From an uncultured Verrucomicrobiota bacterium (GTDB taxonomy: Bacteria > Verrucomicrobiota > Verrucomicrobiia > Opitutales > Seribacteraceae): a stretch of DNA of 41,459 bases. Below the pieces are notes generated by a model. That model ran no database searches and was not told where the DNA came from. It saw nothing but the letters and a program-made list of their open reading frames with translations. The stretch covers positions 1 to 41,459 of the forward strand of contig CACFTI010000020.1 of NCBI GenBank assembly GCA_902569115.1, in the 5' to 3' direction. Positions 16,766 to 24,896 of the stretch are shown here, one piece after another (the first letter of the stretch is position 1; each line of letters starts with the position of its first letter). The position numbers were made by a program, and so were the translations under genes.

Positions 16766-17916
16766 TGAACAATATTTTCAAGTTTGCAATTTATATATTT
16801 CTAACCTTGGCGTTTGCCTGGCTGGCCTTTTTTGTTGGTGCTAAAAACCAATACGGAGATTTAGAACCTACTTCGCAATACCTTGAAGAAAATAATTCTA
16901 TTCCCAAAGGTGCCGATCTATTTCCTCAATCTATGCCTGGTGTTGCTCAACTAGGTGCCAAAGAATACCTTTCACTTGGTTGTGTAACATGTCATACACA
17001 ACAAGTTCGTACAATTGATGCGGGATTTGATGTTGAAAGAGGGTGGGGGAAAAGACCTTCAGTTCCTCGTGACTATATTTTACAAAAAGAGGTTTTACTT
17101 GGGCATAACCGAGTTGGTCCGGACTTAGCAAATATTGGACTTCGTGGCTACACCCGCGAATGGTTGCATAAGCATTTGTTTAATCCACAAATTTTAGTAG
17201 AGGGTTCTATCTGCCAACCAAGCCCATTTCTTTACGATATAAGCAACGAAAGATCTTCAGGGGCAATAAATGCTGATAATAAAGCTGATGACAATGTTTC
17301 TACTATTTTTATTAAGCCATCTTTAAGGGCAAATCGAATTGTATCGTACTTACAATCTCTTAAACAGGATTATGAACTTCCTGAAATGTCATTTATTGAG
17401 ACCCAAGACGAAGATGATACTGAAGATATTAAATTAGCAGAGGTAGGTACTGCCAAAGATGATCAAGTTGGTTTGCCCACTTGGCTTGCTGATCAAATTG
17501 CATCGGGAAAAGAAATTTACTCTAAAATAACTCCTGGTGGAGGGATGTGCGTTGCTTGTCACTTACCAAACGGTTTAGGACAACCTGGAGCTATTCCACC
17601 ACTTGATCGCTCCGATTGGGTCCTTGGTGATAAGGAGCGTTTAATTAAGATTTCCATCCATGGACTTATGGGTGAAGTGGTTGTTAATGAAGAAAAGTAT
17701 GTTGGTGTAATGCAAGGTTTCGGACAACCTTTGGGATCCCCTTTAAATGATCAACAAATTGCAGATGTGCTGACATACATACGCAACGAATGGGGTAATT
17801 CAGTTTCCGCAATTTCTCCAGAAGAGGTAAAAGCGGTACGTGATTCAGAAAAAGATCGTGAACTAACCGCAATGTGGACTGAAGCTGAATTACAAAAAGA
17901 AAATTCTTCCGACTAA
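16762..17916 (+). CDS. ccoO: CcoO homologue fused to a second cytochrome c domain (dihaem)
   Basis: A 384-residue protein with one N-terminal membrane helix (about 6-26), then a CcoO-like domain with CVTCH (74-78), TQQVRT, a GHNRVGPDLANIG segment and HLFNPQ. Where CcoO normally has the Met ligand (an NMPAY-like motif), this protein reads GSICQPSPFLYD, with Cys151. After an acidic linker (about 205-240) comes a class I cytochrome c domain with CVACH (263-267) and a likely Met317 ligand. Canonical CcoO has one haem, so the second domain is an extra that resembles CcoP. It starts at ATGA overlapping the CcoN stop. Confidence 0.85.
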   Translation: MMNNIFKFAIYIFLTLAFAWLAFFVGAKNQYGDLEPTSQYLEENNSIPKGADLFPQSMPGVAQLGAKEYLSLGCVTCHTQQVRTIDAGFDVERGWGKRPSVPRDYILQKEVLLGHNRVGPDLANIGLRGYTREWLHKHLFNPQILVEGSICQPSPFLYDISNERSSGAINADNKADDNVSTIFIKPSLRANRIVSYLQSLKQDYELPEMSFIETQDEDDTEDIKLAEVGTAKDDQVGLPTWLADQIASGKEIYSKITPGGGMCVACHLPNGLGQPGAIPPLDRSDWVLGDKERLIKISIHGLMGEVVVNEEKYVGVMQGFGQPLGSPLNDQQIADVLTYIRNEWGNSVSAISPEEVKAVRDSEKDRELTAMWTEAELQKENSSD

Positions 17917-17925
17917 TTTATATCT

Positions 17926-18600
17926 ATGAGCATTGAAAAAATGAGCAGCGAAGAAATCCGGTCATCAGGGATGAAAGATGACAAGCTAGTTGATGAACAT
18001 GTTCGTTTAAATGAAATCAAACACGAGCCCACTAAAGGGTTCTTACAAGCACCTCTTATCTTTGTTTTTGTTTTTGGATGTCTCATTTTTGTCTGTTCTA
18101 TCCAATTGGCTCATACCACCAACGATTTCGCACTTCATCCGCCCGAAGAAATAATCGAATTAACACCGGATGAAAAAGAAGCTTTACGAATAGAAAGAAA
18201 AATTAGTTCGGGAGAAAAGATCTTTGCTGCAAGATGTGCTTCTTGCCATCAGACCAATGGCCTTGGAATAGTGGGTCAATATCCTCCACTTGCCGGCTCG
18301 GAGTGGGTTACTTCTGACCCGGGGATCATTACCAATATTATTCTCAAGGGCCTTAAAGGTGAAATCGTGGTCAAGGGAGAGACTTATGGAACAACAGCTG
18401 CAGTCAATATGGCTGCAGTAGCTATTAATGATAGCGAAATCGCTAATGTGGTATCCTATGTCCGACAAGCTTGGGGAAATAATGCTGAAGAGATTTTTGA
18501 AGATGAAGTTGCCTCCATTCGTGCTGACTCTGCTGAGAAACAAGATCAATGGACTGGAGATCAAATAATTTCCATGTATCCAGAATCATTTGCCAAATAG
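17926..18600 (+). CDS. Membrane-anchored monohaem cytochrome c (CcoP-like)
   Basis: A 224-residue protein with a polar N-terminal tail of about 40 residues, one membrane helix (about 42-62) and a periplasmic cytochrome c domain with CASCH (104-108), YPPLAGSEWV and a likely Met162 ligand. The domain closely resembles the extra C-terminal domain of the preceding gene (both have the PPL..S.WV and KGEIVV/GEVVV patterns), suggesting duplication. In-frame ATG codons at 17926 and 17941 are both possible. It ends the respiratory operon and is the likely outlet for electrons to another acceptor, or the CcoP counterpart of the complex. Confidence 0.82.
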   Translation: MSIEKMSSEEIRSSGMKDDKLVDEHVRLNEIKHEPTKGFLQAPLIFVFVFGCLIFVCSIQLAHTTNDFALHPPEEIIELTPDEKEALRIERKISSGEKIFAARCASCHQTNGLGIVGQYPPLAGSEWVTSDPGIITNIILKGLKGEIVVKGETYGTTAAVNMAAVAINDSEIANVVSYVRQAWGNNAEEIFEDEVASIRADSAEKQDQWTGDQIISMYPESFAK

Positions 18601-18655
18601 GCTTTATCCTTTCTGATTGAGGCTTATTCCTATTTAAGTTTTAATCTGCCACATT

Positions 18656-19969
18656 GTGTGGGTTAAAACTTATAGTCCATTTAGGGGTCTACTCCAAATT
18701 CTGTCCTTCTTTTTGGTAGCAGGTACATCGGGGAATGTAGAAGATCATTTCCCTGAACTAGGTGAAATTTTAAATAATGTGGAGGAGTATTCTCCAATTC
18801 TTATAGAAAAAAATTATGTGATTCAAGAGCGACTTGGACAGCAAATGATAGCGGAATCAGCTAAGGGTATGTCCCTTTCAATCAACTTATCAACGCAATC
18901 TATTCACGAAGATAGACCTAACCAATCCTTCTATCACCGTTACCGTTCTTTCGGGTCTATCTATGCAAGAAAACCCTTATTTCACTGGGGAGCATTAGAC
19001 GCACAAAGTAAGATTGCCATCAAAAATACTCACATTTCAAAATTAACATATAACGAAGCGATTTCTAATGTTATTTCTCAATCTCGCCGCAGTTACTTAG
19101 AATCAATGCTTCTACAAAAAAAAGCTGAAATCAAAAATGAATCACTACTAATTCAACGAGAATCGCTAAAGCGCGAAATAAAGCAGAACAAACTCGGGTT
19201 AAGCTCTGCTTTAGATGTAAGTGAATCAAATGCCTCTCTTCTTCAAAACGAATTACTCCTAGCTGACCTACGACAATCTCTCGATAATTCCGTCAATCAA
19301 TTCAAGTCAATTACAGGTTGGGAAGGTAATCTTACTTTTGTAGAAAAAAATAATTCAATTCACAATTTACTTTCTTCAAAGCTGATTGACGAAAAAAAAC
19401 CAGCTTTAATTGCCGGAATATCATCTAGAACGATAAAAAGAATAGAAATAGAAATAGAGATAGAAAAAAATCAATTCACCATCGCAAATAGTCAATTAAA
19501 GCCAAAATTAAACTTAGTGAGCGGTTTTTATCAGGACCAAGTTGCACTTGCTAACAGCGATGACAGTTTATTACGAAACAATTTCGTTGTTGGCCTTGAA
19601 GCTAACTGGGCAATCTGGGACTCATCAAAAAGCAAGGGTCAAAAAACTGCTGCCCTTGCACGTAAGCGAAGTCTTGAATATGCACTTGAAAGAGAATTGA
19701 AAAGTTTTCGTCTTTATATTGAAAACCTTCGGCAGAATCTTTCTTCCGCGGCAAACCGTATACAAATAAGTAATAAACTCTTGGAAGTAGCCAACAGCCG
19801 TTTTGAAACAAGCAGGCTTGAATTCGACGCAAAACGCATAAGTGAAAACAAGCATTTGGAATCTAAAATTGCATTGGATAATGCTAAAATCAAACACTTG
19901 GAATCAGTCTGCCAGTACCTTAAAAATAAAGATCTATATCTTGACGCAATCCAGCAGATCCATGAATAA
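18656..19969 (+). CDS. TolC-family outer-membrane efflux protein
   Basis: A 437-residue protein with a signal-peptide-like N terminus (hydrophobic stretch about residues 10-25). Two long helical repeats of the TolC type follow, marked by a hydrophobic pattern and motifs such as LNNVEEYSPILIEKN, NKLGLSSALDVSESNASLL and NFVVGLEANWAIWDSSKSKG. It would form the outer-membrane channel of the tripartite pump encoded by the next three genes. The start is GTG at 18656, the only one that retains the signal peptide, with no clear Shine-Dalgarno sequence. The gap after the respiratory operon is 55 nt with no visible terminator. The end overlaps the adaptor gene by 8 nt. Confidence 0.82.
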   Translation: MWVKTYSPFRGLLQILSFFLVAGTSGNVEDHFPELGEILNNVEEYSPILIEKNYVIQERLGQQMIAESAKGMSLSINLSTQSIHEDRPNQSFYHRYRSFGSIYARKPLFHWGALDAQSKIAIKNTHISKLTYNEAISNVISQSRRSYLESMLLQKKAEIKNESLLIQRESLKREIKQNKLGLSSALDVSESNASLLQNELLLADLRQSLDNSVNQFKSITGWEGNLTFVEKNNSIHNLLSSKLIDEKKPALIAGISSRTIKRIEIEIEIEKNQFTIANSQLKPKLNLVSGFYQDQVALANSDDSLLRNNFVVGLEANWAIWDSSKSKGQKTAALARKRSLEYALERELKSFRLYIENLRQNLSSAANRIQISNKLLEVANSRFETSRLEFDAKRISENKHLESKIALDNAKIKHLESVCQYLKNKDLYLDAIQQIHE

Positions 19970-21107
19970 ATCGAACAAAGTAAGAAAGCCTGCAAAAATA
20001 ATCCTGATTTTGGCGGGAATTGTCTTAGTTGTAATGGTAATACAATTAGCCCAAGAGCAATTAAAAAGGGATGCTTTCGTAAATACAGTAAAAATGGGAA
20101 GTATTCGCGACTCTGTTAGCGGTAACTTAAATGTACTACCCACGCTAAGTTTTCAGCTGAGTGCAGAGACCCAGTCAAAGGTCAAATATGCAGCTTTAAT
20201 TCCATTTGGTAAACCTATTCAAGTAGATGAGAATCAAACACTTTACCTGATGGACACAACCGACCTTGATCGAAGTTTGGAAAGAACAAAACTCTCTCAA
20301 GCATCACATCAAAAAAGATTAGAAATAGGCTCATCGATTGAATTACAACTGAAATTAGAGGAAAAAAATCTTAGTGCACTCCAGACTCTTTTTGAAGAAA
20401 ACGGTCAGGATGTTTCAGAGTTTGAATTAGAATCCAAGCAAAACCTGGTTGAGCGTTTGAGAAGACAGCATGAATTGGAAACAATAAATAATGAAGAGAA
20501 CAGCCAAGAATTTACACTTGAGATAGATAGGATACGGGAGGAGTTAAAAAAGCGAAGAATTTTAAGTCCAATAAAAGGAACACTGATCTCATCTTCAGTA
20601 AAGAAAGGTGACACAATATTTGGTGGACAAGTCATGGGAGAAGTTCAATCAAATGAAAGAATTATTGAAGTAACTTTAAACGAAGAAGACTTTGCCGGTA
20701 TAAAGGAAGGACAAAAAGTAGGTGTTACCTTGTTTTCTTTCGGAAATGAAATTTTAGAAGGTGTCGTCACCTCACTATCTGCCAATGTCAATTCAGCGAA
20801 TGGACTCCGTAAGCTATTTGTGAAATTAAATTCAAACAAAATTTTGCCCGTAGGTTCCTCTGGCAGGGCTGAAATTATAAAACAAGAGATTCAAGATGCC
20901 TTGATAATCCCAAGAAAGGCATTATTGGGAAATTCTGTTTTTACCGTGCGTGACGGGAAAGCCTGGCAAGTAAAAGTTCAGACAGGAGCCAAAAATTTAG
21001 AATATGTTGAAATAAAAAAAGGATTAAAGGCTAATGACCTTGTAATATCTGAAACCCCTCATCTCTTTTACGATGGGGAACAGGTTACTCATATTCTTAT
21101 AGAATAA
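19962..21107 (+). CDS. Periplasmic adaptor (membrane fusion) protein of ABC efflux system
   Basis: A HlyD/MacA-type adaptor of 381 residues. It has an N-terminal membrane anchor (about residues 10-27), a long alpha-hairpin region (about 90-185) with many Glu, Lys and Leu, then a lipoyl/barrel half-motif RILSPIKGTLISSSVKKGDTI and a beta-barrel and membrane-proximal region ending VISETPHLFYDGEQV. The start is taken at 19962: an earlier in-frame ATG (19842) lies deep inside the TolC gene and would add 40 residues unlike a leader. It should bridge the FtsX-like permease and the TolC protein. Confidence 0.83.
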   Translation: MNKSNKVRKPAKIILILAGIVLVVMVIQLAQEQLKRDAFVNTVKMGSIRDSVSGNLNVLPTLSFQLSAETQSKVKYAALIPFGKPIQVDENQTLYLMDTTDLDRSLERTKLSQASHQKRLEIGSSIELQLKLEEKNLSALQTLFEENGQDVSEFELESKQNLVERLRRQHELETINNEENSQEFTLEIDRIREELKKRRILSPIKGTLISSSVKKGDTIFGGQVMGEVQSNERIIEVTLNEEDFAGIKEGQKVGVTLFSFGNEILEGVVTSLSANVNSANGLRKLFVKLNSNKILPVGSSGRAEIIKQEIQDALIIPRKALLGNSVFTVRDGKAWQVKVQTGAKNLEYVEIKKGLKANDLVISETPHLFYDGEQVTHILIE

Positions 21108-21120
21108 TTTTTGCGATAAG

Positions 21121-22371
21121 GTGAAGTTTCTAAACCTGGAATTAGCATGGAAATATGTGCTTGGGCGAAAAAGAGCAATGACGATGAGCCTATTTGGCAT
21201 TGTTCTCGGTATCGCCTTTTTTGTTATCACTCAGGCACAAACATCTGGATTTGAAGCTTTTTTCATTAGAACAATCCTTGGTACAAATGGGGCTATACGG
21301 ATATCTGACCGCTTCCAAGACATGCATGGAACAGTTCGAATGTCTTCTCAGGATGGTAGGACAAAGTTTCTATTCAATTCTAGAGAAGGCACCAGATATA
21401 CAGAAGGTATTTCAAACCCAAAACTCCTACGAAGTGCCTTAAAACAATTTTCTGAAATTTCTGGTATTTCTGAAATTCTTGAGGGAAGTGCAGTCATTGC
21501 AGGAACATCAAGATCACAAAATGTGGAAATCCATGGAATTATTCCATCGGAACATGTGATGGTTTCAGATATTGAAAATCAAATTATTGAAGGAGAACTA
21601 AAAACATTTGAGTTAGAACCTATGTCTATTCTTTTGGGAAAGCGAATAGCTCAGCGATTAATGCTGCAAACAGGGGAAAGAATCACGCTCAAAGGAGGCA
21701 CAGGGAATATTCGTCTCCGTATTGCCGGAATCTTCGAAACAGGTGTCAGCCAAATTGATAAGAACCGTGCCTACATACATCTATCCACAGCCAAATCATT
21801 TCTTGGAAAAAGATTCTCAGGTTCAATCTTTCAGTTATCTATGTTCGAGCCTGAAAAAGCACCTGAAATTTCTGCTCAAATTCAGGAAACAACATCTCAT
21901 CGAGTTGTAAGTTGGCAGGAGCGAGAGCAAGTATGGCTCGATGTGTTCAAAGCGCTTAGAATTTCTTCAGCCATTACTGTATCTAGCATACTTTTACTTT
22001 CGGGATTAGGAATTTTTAATGTCTTTGCAATCATGGTTATTGAAAAAACAAGGGATATTGCAATTCTACGATCTATAGGATTTAAGCCTTCAGATGTATC
22101 CTCAGTTTTTTTATGGCAGGGAGGAATTGTACTTTTCATTGGCATCATACTTGGAACTCTTGTGGGCATTTTTTCAACTTATGTAATTTCAAGTATCCCT
22201 CTTAGAATTCGAGGTATTTTCTCTACTGATAGTTTCGTCGTAAACTGGGACCCATCTCATTATTTATGGGCAGTACTGATTGCAGTGATCTTTGTATCCA
22301 TCGCCAGTTGGATTCCAGCAAGAAGAGCTGCTAAGATTGAGCCCGCTAAGATCATTCGAGAAACATTATAA
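21121..22371 (+). CDS. FtsX/MacB-type ABC transporter permease
   Basis: A 416-residue permease with the usual four-helix layout: one helix near residues 20-42, a large periplasmic MacB-like domain (about 45-270), then three C-terminal helices beginning ISSAITVSSILLLSGLGIFN, with the conserved EKTRDIAILRSIGFKPSDV loop between helices 2 and 3 and the closing ASWIPARRAAKIEPAKIIRE. The start is GTG at 21121. Its last base is shared with the first base of the ATPase gene (TAATG). MacB proper is fused to its ATPase; here the two are separate, as in LolC/E-D. Confidence 0.88.
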   Translation: MKFLNLELAWKYVLGRKRAMTMSLFGIVLGIAFFVITQAQTSGFEAFFIRTILGTNGAIRISDRFQDMHGTVRMSSQDGRTKFLFNSREGTRYTEGISNPKLLRSALKQFSEISGISEILEGSAVIAGTSRSQNVEIHGIIPSEHVMVSDIENQIIEGELKTFELEPMSILLGKRIAQRLMLQTGERITLKGGTGNIRLRIAGIFETGVSQIDKNRAYIHLSTAKSFLGKRFSGSIFQLSMFEPEKAPEISAQIQETTSHRVVSWQEREQVWLDVFKALRISSAITVSSILLLSGLGIFNVFAIMVIEKTRDIAILRSIGFKPSDVSSVFLWQGGIVLFIGIILGTLVGIFSTYVISSIPLRIRGIFSTDSFVVNWDPSHYLWAVLIAVIFVSIASWIPARRAAKIEPAKIIRETL

Positions 22372-23063
22372 TGTCTAATTCTCAAGAAATATTACTTAAA
22401 GCTCAGGAATTACACCATTCCTTTGCTGAGGGTGTTCGTAAGAATAGAGTGCTCAAAGGTGTATCGCTACAGGTTGAAGCTGGAGAAACAACCTCTGTGG
22501 TTGGACCATCCGGTTGTGGTAAGAGTACATTACTTTACCTCTTAGGACTACTCGATCGCCCTGAAAGTGGAAATATACTTCTCCAAGGTTCAGATGTAAC
22601 CCAATCGTCTGACAAAATTAAGACTCAATTACGCAATCAATCTATTGGGTTTATTTTTCAATTTCATTTTTTAATTAAGGAACTGACCGTAATCGAAAAT
22701 GTGTCACTTCCATTACGGAAATCAGGACTTAATGCAGAGGACTCAAAGGAAAAGTCTATGCTTGTGTTACAACAACTAGGTTTGGAATCTAAGGCAACGC
22801 GTTCCGCTAATAAGCTTTCAGGAGGAGAACAGCAAAGAGTCGCCATTGCCAGGGCTATGGTTAATTCGCCCTCCTTAATTTTAGCTGATGAGCCAACAGG
22901 AAATTTGGACAGTGAAAATTCACAAAAAGTTTTTGATTTACTACAGGAGCTTGCAGAAAGAGATAACCTAGGCGTACTTATAGTCACACATAATACAGAT
23001 TTAGCCCTGAAAACTGATAATCTGATTCGTATGCAAGATGGTCTGATTGTTAAAGATTCGTAA
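22371..23063 (+). CDS. ABC transporter ATP-binding protein (LolD/MacB-type)
   Basis: A 230-residue nucleotide-binding subunit with Walker A GPSGCGKST (residues 45-53), a Q-loop (IFQFHFLIKEL), signature LSGGEQQRVAIARA, Walker B LILADEPTGNLD and the H-loop VTHN. The DEPTGNLD form is typical of the LolD/MacB/FtsE group that works with FtsX-type permeases. It powers the mechanotransmission pump formed with the three preceding genes. The substrate could be a lipid, peptide or small molecule and cannot be told from the sequence. The 3' end overlaps the convergent DnaJ-domain gene by 14 nt. Confidence 0.9.
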   Translation: MSNSQEILLKAQELHHSFAEGVRKNRVLKGVSLQVEAGETTSVVGPSGCGKSTLLYLLGLLDRPESGNILLQGSDVTQSSDKIKTQLRNQSIGFIFQFHFLIKELTVIENVSLPLRKSGLNAEDSKEKSMLVLQQLGLESKATRSANKLSGGEQQRVAIARAMVNSPSLILADEPTGNLDSENSQKVFDLLQELAERDNLGVLIVTHNTDLALKTDNLIRMQDGLIVKDS

Positions 23064-23811
23064 TTTTCGCACTTCTAATCTTTTCGTATGCTAAATTAAT
23101 CTTCGCTAGCTCAGAATTTGCGAATTCAATAAACTCCTTGGGCAAATCCTTACTCTTAAGTTTATCTGGGTGAAAATCTGCTGCTTTCGCATAATAAGCT
23201 TTTTTTACTGCCGCACTAGAAGAGTTGGCTGAAACATTCAACACCTCGTAGGCTTGCTCTAATGAAATCTGATTATCAGGGCTTTCATATTGAGGAGTAT
23301 ACCCATGCTTAAGCCATGACCGAACTAATCCCTCTTGTACCTTGAACCTTTCTTCTGCACGAATTAGATAACGAATTTGTAACTTATTAATATTAGATCC
23401 ATTAGACCTAGCAATTTCAAAAAGACCACCGATAAATGAAGCTGCAATATTTTGATCAAAACCAATAAGTTTCCCGACTTCCTGAAAGTCCTCATCAATC
23501 GACCTTTTGCTTGCCTTGGCTTTACGGAAAACATTTTTGCAAAACTCCTTAGTTTTCGCATCTAATCCAAAACGTACCATTAGATTCTCAGTCGTCTCAA
23601 TCTCAGTTGCAGATACTCCTCCATCTGCCTTAGCAATCTTTGCCGCGCAAGAAAAGAAATATGCAAGGTAAAGGACCTTCGCTTTTTTCTCATTTTGAGG
23701 AGTCGGGTCATCGTCATCATACAAGTGCCCAATAGCAGCTCCTGCCAATGCACCAATTGGACCTCCAAGCATTCCGACTCCAGTCCCGATCAACTTACCC
23801 CACCAGTTCAT
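23050..23811 (-). CDS. TerB/DnaJ-domain protein (DjlA-like co-chaperone)
   Basis: A 253-residue protein with three parts: a Gly-rich N terminus (KLIGTGVGMLGGPIGALAGA, residues 6-25) that could insert in or lie on the membrane; a TerB-like helical domain (about 43-165) with AKIAKADGGVSATEIE; and a C-terminal J domain (about 184-253) with the essential HPD at residues 214-216. This order is that of DjlA, an inner-membrane co-chaperone that stimulates DnaK. It stands alone, convergent with the ABC ATPase gene. Confidence 0.85.
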   Translation of the reverse strand: MNWWGKLIGTGVGMLGGPIGALAGAAIGHLYDDDDPTPQNEKKAKVLYLAYFFSCAAKIAKADGGVSATEIETTENLMVRFGLDAKTKEFCKNVFRKAKASKRSIDEDFQEVGKLIGFDQNIAASFIGGLFEIARSNGSNINKLQIRYLIRAEERFKVQEGLVRSWLKHGYTPQYESPDNQISLEQAYEVLNVSANSSSAAVKKAYYAKAADFHPDKLKSKDLPKEFIEFANSELAKINLAYEKIRSAKITNL

Positions 23812-23829
23812 TTAAAAAAAGGTAAAAAG

Positions 23830-24300
23830 CTAAGTTCTACGATATGGTTCAGGATTTGGCCCGATGGGTCTGCCGGTATTAGGAATTACCTGAACACATC
23901 GATCGTCCCATAATTCAATCATATCCATATCCTTTGCATTTGTGATTTCTAATTCAGGAAGATCATGTTTTTTTAACCATTCACGAATCGGGGGGATGGC
24001 AAGTTCAGGGTTTTGTGCACGAGCAGTAACAATCTTTACCCTGTAACCCAATTCTAACCAAATCTTCAGGCGTTTCATCATCATTGGCACAGGCTTACCA
24101 ATATGCTCAAATCCCTTCCAAGGTTCGGCCTCGGCCAATGTGCCATCCAAATCCACACCAATCCATTGCAAAGATTCGGCCTCCTCACCAAATTTATTTT
24201 CATCGGTCATAGGTAATCCTTTGGTGTGAGGAACCGAAACTTCCAAAGAAGTACCAAATAGCTTTTGTAAAAAGGAACCGAACATTGAAAACGCATTCAA
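23830..24300 (-). CDS. Small HAD-like hydrolase
   Basis: A small HAD-superfamily protein. The catalytic motif GVDLDGTLAE carries Asp50 and Asp52, VKIVTARAQ supplies the motif II Thr, and LWDDRCVQVIPNTG fits motif IV. There is no cap domain. Similar short proteins are found in phages and bacteria, with unclear substrates. The first ATG (24300) gives 156 residues. Met31 (ATG at 24210) is preceded by AAAGGA at good spacing and would start close to the usual beginning of this family, so the shorter 126-residue form is equally likely. It lies 18 nt downstream of the TerB/DnaJ start, on the same strand. Confidence 0.72.
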   Translation of the reverse strand: MNAFSMFGSFLQKLFGTSLEVSVPHTKGLPMTDENKFGEEAESLQWIGVDLDGTLAEAEPWKGFEHIGKPVPMMMKRLKIWLELGYRVKIVTARAQNPELAIPPIREWLKKHDLPELEITNAKDMDMIELWDDRCVQVIPNTGRPIGPNPEPYRRT

Positions 24301-24349
24301 TATCTAACCTTGCACAGACATTTTTTTCGAGCAAGATCAATAAATATTA

Positions 24350-24889
24350 ATGATTTTTCTAGCTGCAGATGTATCCAGTTTTTTTTCCATGCAAGGATTA
24401 GCTTGGATATTAATTGCTTGGCTCTTCATCTATATTTTTCGACCAATTACTACAATTATTCACGAACTGGGTCATGCAATCATTGCGTCAATCCTGACAG
24501 AGCAACCCGTTCAAATTAAGGTCGGGGCAGGGCAGCCCGCATTTAATTATAAGTTTAAAAGGATAGAACTACTCCTTGCACATAAAATGATGATTTCAGG
24601 ACACACCATTTTTTCAGATCTTAATCTCACCAAGATTAAACTTCTTTCTATCTTGCTTGCCGGTCCTATTTTTTCCGCCTTGGCATCATCATTTGGAGTT
24701 TTACTAATTTATCAAACCAAACTTCACCCTGCCATCGATGCAGTGATTGTTGGCTGGATCTGCACTCACCTTCTTTGTTTCATAAGAAATACCTTTCCGG
24801 CATATTTACATAATCCCGAGAATGAAGATTCGAAGGGAGTTCCCAGTGATGGCTTGCAGATTTACAGGATTTTAAAGCAATGTTCTTAA
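24350..24889 (+). CDS. M50-like membrane zinc metalloprotease homologue
   Basis: A 179-residue protein with three to four membrane helices. The zinc-binding HELGH (His38, Glu39, His42) lies inside a hydrophobic helix, as in site-2 proteases and related M50 proteins. PSDGLQ (Asp167) near the C terminus could supply the third ligand. It lacks a PDZ domain and is much shorter than RseP, resembling the compact M50B-like family proteins often annotated as uncharacterised. Met14 (24389) is an alternative start. It is convergent with the ABC exporter gene with 7 nt between stops. Protease activity is an inference from the motif only. Confidence 0.68.
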   Translation: MIFLAADVSSFFSMQGLAWILIAWLFIYIFRPITTIIHELGHAIIASILTEQPVQIKVGAGQPAFNYKFKRIELLLAHKMMISGHTIFSDLNLTKIKLLSILLAGPIFSALASSFGVLLIYQTKLHPAIDAVIVGWICTHLLCFIRNTFPAYLHNPENEDSKGVPSDGLQIYRILKQCS

Positions 24890-24896
24890 ATTCTTT

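Noticed and set aside
19842-19961. Earlier in-frame ATG for the efflux adaptor
   Set aside because: The 40 added residues lie within the TolC-type gene, in another frame, and do not resemble a signal or anchor. The membrane anchor follows ATG 19962.
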